In this document: positions 17,365-27,486 of the stretch, one piece after another
Layout: every line of letters begins with the position of its first letter
How positions within the stretch are numbered: position 1 is the stretch's first letter
Assembly (NCBI GenBank): GCA_963795415.1
Contig: CAWCHQ010000003.1
Coordinates: 1-64,000, forward strand
DNA: 64,000 nucleotides
Source of the DNA: CAVSUZ01 sp963795415
Lineage (GTDB): Bacteria > Pseudomonadota > Alphaproteobacteria > Acetobacterales > Acetobacteraceae
Direction: 5' to 3'
Notes under the pieces: model-generated
Seen by the model: only the letters and a program-made list of their open reading frames with translations
Databases searched by the model: none
What the model was told of the DNA's origin: nothing
Program-made: the position numbers and the translations under genes

Positions 17365-17999
17365 TCGTGGCGCTGCTCAACCAGAAGGGCGGCGTCGGCA
17401 AGACGACGCTCGCACTGCATCTCGCTGGCGAATGGGCCCGGGAAGGAAAGCGTGTCGTGCTGATCGACGCCGACCCGCAAGGCTCTGCCCTTGACTGGTC
17501 CGAGCAGCGCGCGAAGGAAGGGTTTCGCCGGTTGTTCGGCGTCATCGGGCTTGCACGCGACACGCTCCATCGCGAGGCACCTGAGATCGCCCGCGATGCC
17601 GATCACGTCGTCATCGACGGCCCGCCGCGGATCGCCGGGCTGATGCGCTCGGCGTTGCTCGCCGCGGACCTGGTACTGATCCCCGCGCAGCCGTCACCGT
17701 TCGACGGCTGGGCATCGGGCGAGATGCTGAAGCTGATCGACGAGGCGCGCATCTTCCGCCCGCAACTCGTCGCCCGCTTCGTACTCAACCGCTGCGCCGC
17801 GCGCACCGTCATCGCCCGCGAGACGGCCGAGGCACTCGCCGAGCACGAGCCGCCGGTGCTCGCCGCGCGCATCGGTCAGCGCGTGAGCTTTGCCGATGTC
17901 GCGCGGTCCGGCCGGCTCGTCGCTGAGCTCGACCCGTTCGGCCCGGCGGCATGCGAGATCAGCGCGTTCGCCCTCGAAGTGGCTGGCCTGGTGCCATGA
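17361..17999 (+). CDS. parA: ParA-type partition ATPase
   Basis: A 212-residue deviant Walker-type ATPase: KGGVGKTT at residues 9-16, then VLIDADPQGSALDWSEQR at about 37-54 and VVIDGPPRIAGLMRSALLAAD near 88. Proteins of this kind segregate low-copy plasmids and excised ICEs. The ATG at 17361 is at the extreme 3' end of repA, and the stop overlaps the next gene (ATGA), so repA, parA and the RHH gene are coupled. It is short and lacks an N-terminal HTH, so it resembles small ParA proteins that work with an RHH partner. Confidence 0.92.
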   Translation: MIVALLNQKGGVGKTTLALHLAGEWAREGKRVVLIDADPQGSALDWSEQRAKEGFRRLFGVIGLARDTLHREAPEIARDADHVVIDGPPRIAGLMRSALLAADLVLIPAQPSPFDGWASGEMLKLIDEARIFRPQLVARFVLNRCAARTVIARETAEALAEHEPPVLAARIGQRVSFADVARSGRLVAELDPFGPAACEISAFALEVAGLVP

Positions 18000-18247
18000 C
18001 GGAGCGGTCGTCGAAGCGCGGTTTCGCGGCTCGTCCCGGCGATCCGGAATCCTGGGTTCGCGCGCCCGAGCCGTCAACCAGCCGCACGCCGAACGCCGAG
18101 TTCACCGCGCGGCTGACAATCGATGTGACGCCGGCGCTGCGCGGCCGGATCAAGATCGCCGCGTTTCAGCGCGGCCTCACCGTAGCCGACATGCTCCGCG
18201 CATTGCTCGACCGCGAGTTCCCCGCCGATGGCGGAGCCGCGTCATGA
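17996..18247 (+). CDS. Small RHH protein, probable ParA partner
   Basis: An 83-residue basic protein. The C-terminal half (EFTARLTIDVTPALRGRIKIAAFQRGLTVADMLRALLDREF) has a ribbon-helix-helix pattern and the N-terminal half is disordered and rich in Arg and Ser. The start at 17996 overlaps the parA stop, and its own stop overlaps the next gene. This is the arrangement of a small centromere-binding protein with a short ParA. The homologous protein is often labelled ParB, although it is unrelated to true ParB. The partner role is inferred from position and fold. Confidence 0.75.
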   Translation: MTERSSKRGFAARPGDPESWVRAPEPSTSRTPNAEFTARLTIDVTPALRGRIKIAAFQRGLTVADMLRALLDREFPADGGAAS

Positions 18248-18723
18248 CCGCGCCAGCTCCCGACACCCTCACGCATGTCGAGTTGATCTGGTTCGAGAAG
18301 CGGATCGAGCAATGGATCCGCTTCGGTCATGATGTCGCCGAGCAGATCCTCGACCGTCGGCGCCGCATCTTGAGCTTCGCGCCAGGCAGCATCTTCGCCT
18401 ATGTGCGGTGGGCGGCGAACGACTTCGGTACGGTCGTCTCGCGGATCGACATCCTGCGCGCTGTCATGCCCGGCGAAGCTTTCTCGACCGTGCCTTATGT
18501 GCGGCCGGGCGGCGAGATTTTGCTCCGCCTTTCCGGCTGGCCCAAGGTCGAGCGCGTACTCCAGGCCATCGACGCCGTCGAGCAGCTCGGCGTCGATCCT
18601 GTCGATGCGTGTCCCGATCATTGGCGGCAACTCCACAACCGGCTCGCGTCCGGCGAACCGCCGCGCATCTACACGCTGGACCGCCATCGCGCTTGGCTTC
18701 TGCGCCGGAGGATCGAAGCATGA
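18244..18723 (+). CDS. DUF2840 family protein
   Basis: A 159-residue protein matching DUF2840: THVELIWFEKRIEQWIRFGHDVAEQILDRRRRILSF, then FAYVRWAANDFGT and GAEILLR-type blocks. Members are found nearly only in the repA-parA-traF gene string of alphaproteobacterial ICEs, and no biochemical function is known. It has no signal peptide and no membrane segment, so it is cytoplasmic. Its start overlaps the RHH gene and its stop overlaps traF, so it belongs to the same transcript. Conservation in this place suggests a part in transfer or maintenance. Confidence 0.85.
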   Translation: MTAPAPDTLTHVELIWFEKRIEQWIRFGHDVAEQILDRRRRILSFAPGSIFAYVRWAANDFGTVVSRIDILRAVMPGEAFSTVPYVRPGGEILLRLSGWPKVERVLQAIDAVEQLGVDPVDACPDHWRQLHNRLASGEPPRIYTLDRHRAWLLRRRIEA

Positions 18724-19232
18724 CGCGCTCCGGCCGAATTGCCGCGATCTGCATCGCGGCGCTCGGCCTCGGACTGTCGGCGCTGTTTCGTCCCGCGCCC
18801 AGGCTGATCTGGAACGCCAGCGCCAGCGTGCCGATCGGCCTCTACGCCGTGCATCCTGCGGGCGCGCTGCATGTCAACGAGCTGCTGGTGGTGATGCCGC
18901 CGGAGCCGCTCGCGACGTTTCTCGACGAGCGCCGCTACCTGCCGAAGGGCGTACCGCTGCTGAAGCACGTCCTTGCCCTTCCAGGCCAGACCGTCTGCCG
19001 GTCGGACCGCACGATCACTGTCGACGGCGTCGCGATGGGCGACGCGCTCGACCGCGATCATCTGAGCCGTCCGCTGCCCGTTTGGCACGGCTGCCGCGTC
19101 GTTGCCGGCGGCGATGTCTTCCTCATGAACCGGCAGTCCGGGGATTCCCTCGACGGCCGGTATTTCGGCCCGCTCCCTACCACCGCCGTCGTCGGCCGGG
19201 CCGATCCACTCTGGACCGAACAGGAGCACTGA
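18720..19232 (+). CDS. traF: TraF-like S26 signal peptidase of the conjugation system
   Basis: A 170-residue inner-membrane serine protease of family S26. TraF of IncP plasmids matures and cyclises the TrbC pilin, and a trbC gene lies at 63589. One N-terminal transmembrane segment (residues 7-23) is followed by the catalytic serine in SASVPIGLY (Ser36) and the catalytic lysine in LLKHVLALPG (Lys82). The closing box GDSLDGRYFGPLP is also seen. The start overlaps the DUF2840 stop. The length fits the family, and the gene has no frameshift. Confidence 0.92.
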   Translation: MTRSGRIAAICIAALGLGLSALFRPAPRLIWNASASVPIGLYAVHPAGALHVNELLVVMPPEPLATFLDERRYLPKGVPLLKHVLALPGQTVCRSDRTITVDGVAMGDALDRDHLSRPLPVWHGCRVVAGGDVFLMNRQSGDSLDGRYFGPLPTTAVVGRADPLWTEQEH

Positions 19233-19234
19233 CC

Positions 19235-20074
19235 ATGCCGCAATCCTGCTTCCGGCGACGCGCTGCGCCGCAGCCATCTCGGGTCAACTCCTTCTCCTTC
19301 CCGGTCAAACCGCCTGCCGCTCGCAGCGTGGGGATGCCTCGACGCTGGTGCCGCTCGCGCTCCCTCGTTTGGGTCAGCGTTGCAGCGGTGCTGCTGGCCG
19401 TCGACGCCGTCGCTGCTGCCGAACCTGTTGCCACGCAGCAGCGGAACGTCGCCACGGCGGCCGATCCAATCACCGCCGTGCTCGCCGAAGCGTCGCAGCG
19501 GTTCGGCATTCCGGCGTCGTGGATACGCGCCGTCATGCAGGTCGAAAGCTTCGGCGACGTGCGTGCTCTGTCGCCCAAGGGAGCAATGGGCCTGATGCAA
19601 ATCATGCCGGAAGCGTGGGTTGCTCTGCGTTCCCGCTACGGCCTCGGCGCCGATCCATTTGATGCACACGACAACATCCTGGCCGGTGCTGCCTATCTCC
19701 GGGAGCTGCTGGATCGCTACGGTTCTCCTGGCTTTCTGGCCGCCTATAATGCCGGGCCGGCGCGTTACGAAGATCATCTCGCGACGGGTCGCGCGCTGCC
19801 TGCGGAGACACAGGCTTACGTGGCCGCCCTCGCTCCAGTGATAGGTGGCGGGACGATCGACGACGCGACGGTTGTCAATGCGGTCGTGCGTTCGTGGACC
19901 GAAGCGCCGCTGTTCGTGGTGTCTGCAGAGAGCACCGCAGCGAAGTCATCGGCGTCATCCGATCCGCGTTCGGGCCAGCGATCAACCGACGGCCCAGCGC
20001 AGGATTGGACCGGGCTCGCGCCGCAATCGCCGGGTCTGTTTATCGGCATTTCTCATGGAAATCGGCAGCCATGA
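19235..20074 (+). CDS. Lytic transglycosylase (VirB1-like)
   Basis: A 279-residue SLT-fold murein hydrolase. The catalytic glutamate is in VMQVESFGDVRALSPKG (Glu104), followed by GAMGLMQIMPEAW and FLAAYNAGPARYE, the three standard SLT motifs. An N-terminal hydrophobic segment (about 43-62) with a basic lead and AAA cleavage region sends it to the periplasm. The C-terminal 60 residues are Ser- and Ala-rich. It starts two bases after the traF stop. It probably opens peptidoglycan locally for assembly of the transfer channel. The N terminus is long, and a start at the internal Met before PRRWCRS is possible. Confidence 0.9.
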   Translation: MPQSCFRRRAAPQPSRVNSFSFPVKPPAARSVGMPRRWCRSRSLVWVSVAAVLLAVDAVAAAEPVATQQRNVATAADPITAVLAEASQRFGIPASWIRAVMQVESFGDVRALSPKGAMGLMQIMPEAWVALRSRYGLGADPFDAHDNILAGAAYLRELLDRYGSPGFLAAYNAGPARYEDHLATGRALPAETQAYVAALAPVIGGGTIDDATVVNAVVRSWTEAPLFVVSAESTAAKSSASSDPRSGQRSTDGPAQDWTGLAPQSPGLFIGISHGNRQP

Positions 20075-20321
20075 AGCGGGTCGCGCTTGATCGCAGGCTG
20101 GCGGGCTGTGGCGGGCCTTGGAGCGTCGGAAGGTGGGCGCCCAGGAACCCGACCAACGGACGGCAAGATAAAAGCGCCGACCTCCGTCGGGCGCATGTGG
20201 TTGGTTGGATTGGATTTTTCGGCACATCGGCGCATCGGGCCTGCTGGCGCTCTTTCCTGATTCCCAAGCAATTTCAACGCTCCGAGCGCCGTCGCCTGCA
20301 TTTGCGAGGACCATCTCAGCC
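20075..20321. other. Intergenic region before the relaxase, candidate oriT
   Basis: These 247 bases separate the transglycosylase from the relaxase. They hold a hairpin at about 20171-20192 (gcgccgac-ctcc-gtcgggcgc) with no T-run, so it is not an obvious terminator. Origins of transfer commonly lie just upstream of the relaxase gene and contain such inverted repeats. No nic consensus that I can vouch for is visible, so this is a candidate by position only. Confidence 0.3.
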
Positions 20322-22078
20322 ATGATGACCCGCGACGACGACCTCAATGTCCGCCCCGGCCGCATCCGTCACGGCAACCAGGGTGCCAAGCGTCCGAAGA
20401 GCTTCGTCGGCGAGGTGATGCGGGCCGCAAAGAAGGCCGGCCACACCGGCAAGACCTTCGGGCGCAGCGGCGGCACCAAGGGCCGATCGACCTTCGGGCG
20501 AGGCCGGCGGCCCGCCCTGTCTCTGTCGTCGCGCTCGCCCGGCCGGCGGGTCGTTATCATGACCCGGATCGTCCGCCACCAGGGCAAGAAGTTCCGATCG
20601 GCGCCGCTCGCAAAGCACGTCGCCTATCTCAAGCGCGAGGGCGTCACCCGCGACGGCACGGACGCGCGGATGTTCGACGCTAGCGCGGAGGACGCCGACG
20701 CGAAGGCCTTCGCCGAGCGGTGCGAGGACGACCGGCATCATTTCCGGTTCACCGTATCGCCAGAGGACGCGGCGGAGATGGCCGATCTTCGGGCCTTCAC
20801 GCGGGAACTGATGGCCGACGCCGCGGAGGATCTCGGCACCAAGCTCGACTGGGTGGCGGTCGATCACTGGAACACCGACAATCCGCACATCCACGTCCTG
20901 GTGCGCGGACGTGCCGATGACGGCGAGGATCTGGTCATCAGCCGCGACTACATCAGCCAGGGCTTTCGCAGTCGCGCCGGCGAGCGTGTCACCCTGGAGC
21001 TCGGGCCGCGCTAGCGAGCTGGAGATCCGAACCGCCCTGGAGAAGGAAGTCGAGGCCGAGCGGTGGACCAACCTCGATCGATCGCTCCGCGACATCTCCG
21101 ACGAGGGCGGCGGCGTCGCCGACCTGCGTCCCGGCGGGGCCGGTGAAGACCCGGAACTGCCGCCGGCTGATGCTAGGCCGCGCCGCCAAGCTCGAGCGCC
21201 TCGGTCTCGCCGAACAGGTCGGATCGTCACGCTGGACGTTGAAGCCGGGCCTTGAGCCGGCGCTGCGCGATCTCGGCATCCGCGGCGACATCATCAAGAC
21301 CATGCACCGAGCGATGATGGGCGCCGGCGTAGAGCCCGACGTGACCGGCTTCGCCCTGCATGGGGACGAGACCGCCGAGCCGGTGCTCGGCCGGCTTGTC
21401 GCGCGCGGCCTTCATGATGAGCTGAAGGGCACCGCATACGTCATCATCGAAGGCGTGGACGGACGGACGCACCATCTCACCTTCTCCGACCTTGAGATGA
21501 CCGGCGATGCGAAGTCCGGCGCCGTCGTCGAGACCCGATCCTACGAGGATGGCGCCGGGCGACAGCGCCTCTCGATCGCCACGCGATCCGACCTGACAGT
21601 CGAAGCGCAGATCACGGCGCCCGGCGCGACCTGGATCGATCGCCAGATCCTCGCGAAGGGATCATCCCTCAGCGGTAGCGGCTTCGGAGCTGAGGTTCGC
21701 GAGGCGATGGACCGGCGGGTCGATCATCTTGTCGAGGAGGGCCTGGCGCGGCGGCAGGGCCAGCAGGTCGTTTTCGCCCGCGATCTGCTCGGCACGTTGA
21801 GGCGGCGGGAGCTTGACGGGGCGTCCTCAAAACTCGCCGCTGAGACCGGCCTCGCACATCGTCCGTCCGCCGAGGGCGAACGCGTCGCCGGCGTCTATCG
21901 CCAGCGGGTCACGCTCTCATCCGGCCGTTTCGCTATGATCGACGATGGCATGGGGTTTCAGCTCGTGCCCTGGCGCCCGGCGCTGGAACAGCAGCTCGGC
22001 CGCCAAATGACTGGTGTGATGGTACCAGGCGGAACAGTCGACTGGAGCTTCGGCCGAAGACGAGGGATTGGAATTTAA
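20322..22078 (+). CDS. VirD2/DUF3363-type conjugative relaxase (two frameshifts)
   Basis: The relaxase nicks oriT and pilots the transferred strand. The N-terminal half shows the HUH nuclease signature DHWNTDNPHIHVLVRG at about residue 187, and the basic RRVVIMTRIVRHQGKKF block. The second half (RAAKLERLGLAEQVGSSRWTLKPG through MVPGGTVDWSFGRRRGI) is DUF3363. Two shifts separate them: an extra base near 21012 creates a stop in LELGPR-SELEIR, and an extra base near 21155 falls in GEDPEL-RRLMLG. Joined, the protein has about 585 residues, near the usual length. It normally sits directly upstream of traG, but here 38 kb of other genes intervene. If the shifts are real, the element could not initiate its own transfer. 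Confidence 0.85.
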
Positions 22079-22338
22079 TCCACTCCGACGGTCGGGCTCG
22101 GAACAAATCGACCGTGGCTCAGCCCCTTCGCTATGGCTCCTGTGCGACACTAGGCGAACGTAGAACCAGAACTACGATCGCTGCGGCCAGTGACCGTGCA
22201 TTTGTCGGTGATCTTTACGCCCCGCCGTCGGATACAAGAGCCAGTGTGCCATCCGGCGGCGATGTCTCTACATCGGCACCTTCAGGCAGGTGTCCGCCGC
22301 GTACCGTATACCAAGTTGGACGAGCGCCGCCCACACCT
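22079..22338. other. Left junction between transfer backbone and cargo
   Basis: I see no gene. This is where the plus-strand ICE backbone stops after the relaxase and the minus-strand cargo begins. I could not find an attachment site, an inverted repeat or a copy of the right-hand junction in it. The sequence is less GC-rich towards the right. Confidence 0.4.
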
Positions 22339-22491
22339 TCAAGGCGGTGAATAAGGCTGTATCGCCACGTGACTCATCGGCCGGGTTTCCTCGTGGGCCG
22401 ATAATTGTCGGCCATATTTTTGAGGTCGTCTTTTCCGACTTCCTGGACGCGGAGATATTTTGAGGGAATCTCCATTGTTATCCTTCGTCAT
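22339..22491 (-). CDS. Possible small basic protein after the P-type ATPase
   Basis: A 50-residue frame starting MTKDNNGDSLKISPRPGSRKRRPQ, 29 bases downstream of the P-type ATPase stop. It begins after a weak aaaggg site, in a stretch of lower GC than its neighbours. The composition is basic and polar, and I recognise no family. It may be a real small gene at the end of the operon, a remnant, or chance. Confidence 0.3.
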   Translation of the reverse strand: MTKDNNGDSLKISPRPGSRKRRPQKYGRQLSAHEETRPMSHVAIQPYSPP

Positions 22492-22520
22492 TGTTAACCC
22501 TTTTGCAGGAGCATAGTAGT

Positions 22521-24902
22521 CTAGCTGACCCCAAGGCGTCGGAAGACCGGTACCTTCACCAAATCCAGGATGATGGCGAAGACCGCGGCTGCAACGAGCG
22601 TACACGCCACCAACCGTACGGGCAGGGGCGTCATCGCAATGCCTCCGACGGCCAGTGTCGACGCGATCAGGAGATCGGCGATCGAGGAGACAAGGAGCCA
22701 AATGCTGGGACGGGAGGACCAGAGATGACGACGCTCACGATTGGTGTAGGTCGTGGCCTGATTGCCGAACACGATGACGACGAAGGCCAAGGTCTGCAGG
22801 GCGCCTATCGCGAGCCCGAGCCGATAGGCACCGAAGGCCAAGATACATGTGCAAAAGAGCAGCTCGCCGATGCCCATGACGACCCCGGCGATCGTCAGAT
22901 TGCCAATCCGCCAGGCGTTTGGTGTGGGCGACGGCCGGACATTGTCGGTCGTCAATGACATGCCAAGGAAGTCGCCGGTGATCATGATGAGAACCATCAG
23001 CAAGGGCGTCAGGATGGCATGGCCGGTCATCAGCAGGCCGATCGCCAGAAACAGCACCTGCACGGTTTTCTTGGTGATGGAGTTCAGCGTGTAGCTCAGG
23101 ATGCGCTGGAAAGTGATGCGTCCTTCCCTGACCGCGGCGACGATGCCGGCAAGTCCCGGCTCGGTCAGCACCATGCCGGCAGCCGATTTGGCGACGTCGG
23201 TCGCGGTCGAGACCGCAATCCCCATCTGAGCCTGGCGTAAGGCCGGCGCATCATTGGCGCCGTCGCCGCACATGCCGACGGTGTGGCCGCCTTTCTGGAA
23301 GCCTTGACGAGCTTGTATTTGTCCTCCGGCAAGACGCCGGCGAACACGGCGAACTGCTTGGGATGGACGGCATCAGGGATCGGTCCGGGCGGGCAGATGG
23401 CGCCATTGAGGCCAACCGCCTTCGCCACGATCGCCGCCGTTGCCGGCGCGTCACCCGTCACCATCACGGTGCGGACGCCCAGGCTATGCAATTCGCTGAC
23501 GAGCGCGGCCGAATCCCTGCGCGGCGGATCGCTGAGCGCGATGAGTTCCTGCGAGCTTCATCGTTGCCGCCGGTCCAGCGGCAACGGCTAATACCCGGAA
23601 GCCCTTGTCCTCGAGTTCCTTGGCGGCAGCCGCCGCTATCGGCGATGGCGGAACGAGGCCAATGACGACCGAGAAGGCGCCCTTGACGATACGTTGTTGC
23701 GTTCCTGCCGCATCCGTTGCCGTCGCTTCGGACATCTTCTTTGCCGGATCGAAGGCGGCAAACTTAACCAGCTTGGGTGCATCGGAGATGGCCTTGCTTG
23801 AGGCTGCCGCACGTATGGCTCCGTCGACGGGGTCTTCGCCGCCGTCCGAACTGGCAAGCGCGGCCAGGGCCAGGACGTGGGCCTCGTCGAACCCCGCCAT
23901 GGGACGAACGGTCGTGACCGTCAGTGCGTTCTGGGTCAACGTGCCGGTCTTGTCGGAGCAGAGGACAACCATCGACGCCGCTTCATCCACCGCGGAGAGG
24001 CGGGTCGGAAGCACGCCCAGCTTTGCCAAGGCCCGTGCGCCGAGCGCCGAGGCGAGCGTGAAAGTGGCTGGTAGTGCGACAGGGATCGATGCGAGGATAG
24101 CTGTCAGCACCAAGGGTATGATCTCGACCACCGGCATCTTGAGATGCCAGGAATAGACAACAAGCAGCACGATGACGCCGCCATTGAAGACCGCGAGATT
24201 GCGCACGACGCGCAGTACCGCCTTCTGCTGAGTGCTGACGACATGGGCTGTGCGGATCAACTCGGCGGTTCGGCCGAATTTGGTGCGCGCGCCCGTCGCG
24301 GTGACCTCGGCCTCCGCCTCACCACGCCGGACGAGCGCCCCCGCAAAGGTCTGAAGACCGGCACCGGCTTCGATCGGGACCGATTCGCCGGTCAGCATGG
24401 ATTGATCGAGCAGGATTTCTCCATCCGTGAGTTTCACATCCGCTGCCACCACGCCCCCCAACGAGAGCTTCACGAGGTCTCCGGGCACAAGGTCGGTGGC
24501 GGGCATGGTCTTCCACACGCCGTCACGCCGGACGGAGGCGGTCAGCGCCAGACGGGATTTGAGCGCGGCAAGGGTTGCTTGGGCGCGGCTCTCCTGGAAC
24601 AGGCCAAGTGCGGCGTTGAACACCAGGAGAAGGGCGATGATGCCCGCTTCGACATATTTGCCGAGCACCAGCTCGAGCAGGATCGCGGCTTCGAGCATCC
24701 ACGGCACCGGCGCCCAGAACTTCTCAATCGCCATGCGCAACGGATGCGCACTCGTGTCCGGCATGGCGTTCGGGCCGACTTTTGCGAGGCGGCGATGCGC
24801 CTCGTCGCTCGTCAAACCACCCTTCGGGGCTGAAGCGTTCGGATCCGGTCTCTGTCCCAGCTTCGAGGCCACAACTTCGGAAAGAACGTCGTTAGGTGCC
24901 AT
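22521..24902 (-). CDS. P-type ATPase, plasma-membrane H+-ATPase type (two frameshifts)
   Basis: About 793 residues after joining. Standard motifs appear in order: actuator LDQSMLTGESVPIE, membrane PEGL-equivalent IPVALPATFTLAS, phosphorylation site CSDKTGTLTQN, TGD in VMVTGDAPATA, and GDGANDAPAL before the last membrane helices. The class III layout and the lack of a heavy-metal domain suggest proton export, though the ion is not certain. The start MAPNDVLSEVV at 24902 follows an agaggag site. Frameshifts lie near 23555 (an extra A in KLAG-LIALSDPP) and near 23295 (a lost base before FQKGGHTVGMCGDG). It is the last large gene of the operon DUF3141-fabI-pta-ackA, only 14 bases after ackA. A second, intact pump of this class lies at 52598. 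Confidence 0.85.
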
Positions 24903-24916
24903 GATCCCGCTCTCCT

Positions 24917-26096
24917 CTAAGGACGGATGAGCGCCAGCGTGTGCTGCGCGATCATGAGTTCTTCGTTCGTGGGGATGACCCAGACCGACACGGTGCTGTC
25001 CGGGGCAGAAATGCACGGGCCGCCCGACGCATTCGCTTGCGCGTCCAGCTTGACGCCGAGCCAGGCCAGCTTGGCGCATAGTGCGGCGCGCACCGGTGCG
25101 GAGTTCTCGCCGATGCCGGCGGTGAACACGAAGGCGTCGAGCCCGCCGAGCACGGCGGCATAGGCGCCGACGTATTTCGTCATCGCGTAGACGAAGTGCT
25201 CAACAGCGGCGATGGCCCGCGGATCGGAACTCTCTTGCAGCACCCGCATGTCACCGCTGCTGCCGGATAGGCCAAGCAGACCCGCCCGCTCGTACAGCAT
25301 CTTTTCCAGCGACACGTCGTCGAAGAGCTTACGGCGTAGCAGGTAGAACAGAGCACCTGGCGGCACGTCTCCCGAACGGGTCGCCATTGGCAGGCCGGAG
25401 ACGCCGGCGAAGCCCATCGTCGTGTCGACGCTGCGCCCGTCCAGCATGGCGCACAGGCTGGCGCCGCCGCCGAGATGAGCCGCGATCACGCGCCGCGCAT
25501 CAGGAGCGAATTTTGGCACTTGCCGGCTGATATAGTCGTAGGAGATGCCGTGATAGCCCCAGTGGCGTACGTCGGCGTCGCGCACCTCCTGGGGGAGCGC
25601 GTAAGTCTGGGCCACCTCCGGCATCGTGCGATGGAACGACGTATCGAAACAGGCAACCTGTGGCAGCCCTGGGAACGCTTCGGCAAAGGCCCGGGCGCCG
25701 CGCACGTTGAAGGGTTGATGCGACGGCTCCATCGCGGTGAGCAAGTCGAGGTAGTCGAGCACGTCGCCGTCGATGCGCACCGGCGCCTCGAAGCGCGTGC
25801 CGCCCAGCACCACACGGTGGCCGGCCGCCGCGACCTTCGTGCCGGCAAGATTGGTCTCCAGCCAGGTGATGACGAAGTGCATCGCTGTCCGGTGATCGAT
25901 CGTATGGCCGTCGCCCCATTCATGCGCGTCCATCGGTTTGCCGCGTCGCATTCTTGACGACGAAATGCGGATCACTCTGCATGCTGTCGATCCGGCCCAG
26001 GCACAGCAGAGGCAGCGATGCCGTCTCGTCCACGGCATACGCGCCAAACTTCAGACTGGTGGAGCCCGCGTTGAAGACGACGATGGCCTCGCTCAT
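24917..26096 (-). CDS. ackA: Acetate kinase (frameshifted near 25958)
   Basis: Acetate kinase makes ATP and acetate from acetyl phosphate. The N terminus IVVFNAGSTSLKFGAY carries the ASKHA phosphate-1 motif. The body shows VACFDTSFHRTMP, YHGISYDYIS, IAAHLGGGASLCAM, TTMGFAGVSGLPMATRSGD and FVFTAGIGENS, all standard. One extra base near 25958 (NA-RGKPMDAHEW) splits it; joined it has about 393 residues, the usual size. The ATG at 26096 has ggag at the right distance and lies just behind the pta stop. With Pta upstream and phosphoketolase elsewhere in the cargo, it can draw ATP from acetyl phosphate without respiration. Confidence 0.9.
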
Positions 26097-26101
26097 GGCG
26101 G

Positions 26102-27463
26102 TCACTCCGCGGTTTCAGGAAGCAGGATGGTCGGATCGCGGGCCAGCGCGTCGGCGTAGAGCACGGCGGCCGCAGCCGAGAAACGGCGTGCGGCGGCGGT
26201 ATCGGCGCGACTGGTGAGGATCACCGGCACCCGCGCCCCGACCACCAGGCCGGCGGTCTGCGCGTCGGCCATGAAGGCGAGATTCTTGTAGATCATATTG
26301 CCCGCCTCGATGTTCGGCACGATCAGAACATCGGCGAGGCCCGCGACTGGCGATGAGATGTGCTTGATCCTTGCTGCTTCGACATCGACCGCGGCATCGA
26401 GGTCGAGCGGCCCATCGACGATGCCACCGACGATCTGTCCCCGGTCCGCCATCTTGGCGAGGATCGCACCGTCGAGCGTGGCTGGCATTTTGGTTCGCAC
26501 TGTTTCCACCGCCGCCAGCACAGCCACCTTCGGCAGCTCGATGCCAAGCGCACGAGCGAAGCCGATCGCGTTCTGGCAGATGTCGCGCTTCTGATCGGTG
26601 TCCGGTGCGATGTTCAGCGCAACGTCGCTGAGGACGAAGCGGCGCGCATAGGTCGGCACCGACATCATCGCGCAGTGGCTGATCAGCCGGCCGGTGCGGA
26701 GCTTCGCATCCTTCTGCATGACCGCGTGCAGAAGCACGTCGGTGTGCAGGCTGCCCTTCATCAGTGCCATGACCTCGCCGGCGCCGGCGGCTATCGCTGC
26801 CTTGAGCGCCGAGTCATCGGGATCGTCCGTGGCCACGATCCGATACCTGGCGATGTCCAGATGCTGCTGGTCCGCAATTCGGCGGATCTCGGCCTCGGGT
26901 CCGTAAAAGATCGGAAGAATCAGCCCAGCCTCGGCGGCTTCAACGGCGCCGGTCAGCGCATCGGCGCTGCACGGATGCACCACGCCGGTCAGCATCGGCT
27001 TGAGAGGCTGGCAGCGTTCAATCAGCCCTTCGAGTCGGTGCTCCACCACCTGGATCTGCTGCCGCGTCGTCGGCGCCAGCACTTCCAGAACAGCGGTCGC
27101 GACCTCATGGCCCGCCGGGTCCGTGCATTGACCATCCAGCACGACGATGCCCGAATCCGCCCGCTTTTCCCGCGCGACGAGCCGCGCCGTCATCGCGACG
27201 GCAATCGGCAGCGTTTCCTTGATCTGCACCGAAATCGCGCGGATCGAGCTCCCGTGCCCTGGAAGGGTCGAACCGACCAGCGCGGTCAACATGGCCGTGA
27301 CGATGCCAGCAGCTACCTGGCTCTCGCCTGGACCGGCGAGCGTCTCCCCCTCGCCAAAGGCGGCGGCCCAGGCCCTCACATCGCCGGCCTGCAGCGTGCG
27401 ATCGACCGAAGCGGTATCGCCCGGGGTGATCTCAACGAATGTCTTGTTCGCGACGGTGTGCAT
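26102..27463 (-). CDS. MaoC-phosphate acetyl/butyryltransferase fusion
   Basis: A 453-residue two-domain protein. Residues 1-140 form a MaoC-like hot-dog domain (FVEITPGDTASVDRTL, FGEGETLAGPGESQVAAGIVTAML), as in enoyl-CoA hydratases. Residues 150-453 are a phosphate acetyltransferase or butyryltransferase domain (LTGVVHPCSADALTGAVEAAEAGLILPIFYGP, EVMALMKGSLHTDVLL, LIVPNIEAGNMIYKNLAF). The second domain converts acyl-CoA and acyl phosphate. I start at 27463, not at the in-frame ATG nine codons upstream, because ggag lies eight bases before it. The next gene is ackA, so the pair forms a Pta-Ack route. The hot-dog domain may let it act on longer acyl groups, consistent with fabI and DUF3141 in the same operon. 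Confidence 0.9.
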   Translation of the reverse strand: MHTVANKTFVEITPGDTASVDRTLQAGDVRAWAAAFGEGETLAGPGESQVAAGIVTAMLTALVGSTLPGHGSSIRAISVQIKETLPIAVAMTARLVAREKRADSGIVVLDGQCTDPAGHEVATAVLEVLAPTTRQQIQVVEHRLEGLIERCQPLKPMLTGVVHPCSADALTGAVEAAEAGLILPIFYGPEAEIRRIADQQHLDIARYRIVATDDPDDSALKAAIAAGAGEVMALMKGSLHTDVLLHAVMQKDAKLRTGRLISHCAMMSVPTYARRFVLSDVALNIAPDTDQKRDICQNAIGFARALGIELPKVAVLAAVETVRTKMPATLDGAILAKMADRGQIVGGIVDGPLDLDAAVDVEAARIKHISSPVAGLADVLIVPNIEAGNMIYKNLAFMADAQTAGLVVGARVPVILTSRADTAAARRFSAAAAVLYADALARDPTILLPETAE

Positions 27464-27486
27464 GGCGGGAACTCCGGAGATCAGTT

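Noticed and set aside
20911..21255. Separate plus-strand gene between the relaxase halves
   Set aside because: Its peptide SELEIRTALEKEVEAERWTNLDRSLRDI is the missing middle of the DUF3363 relaxase, displaced by frameshifts on both sides.
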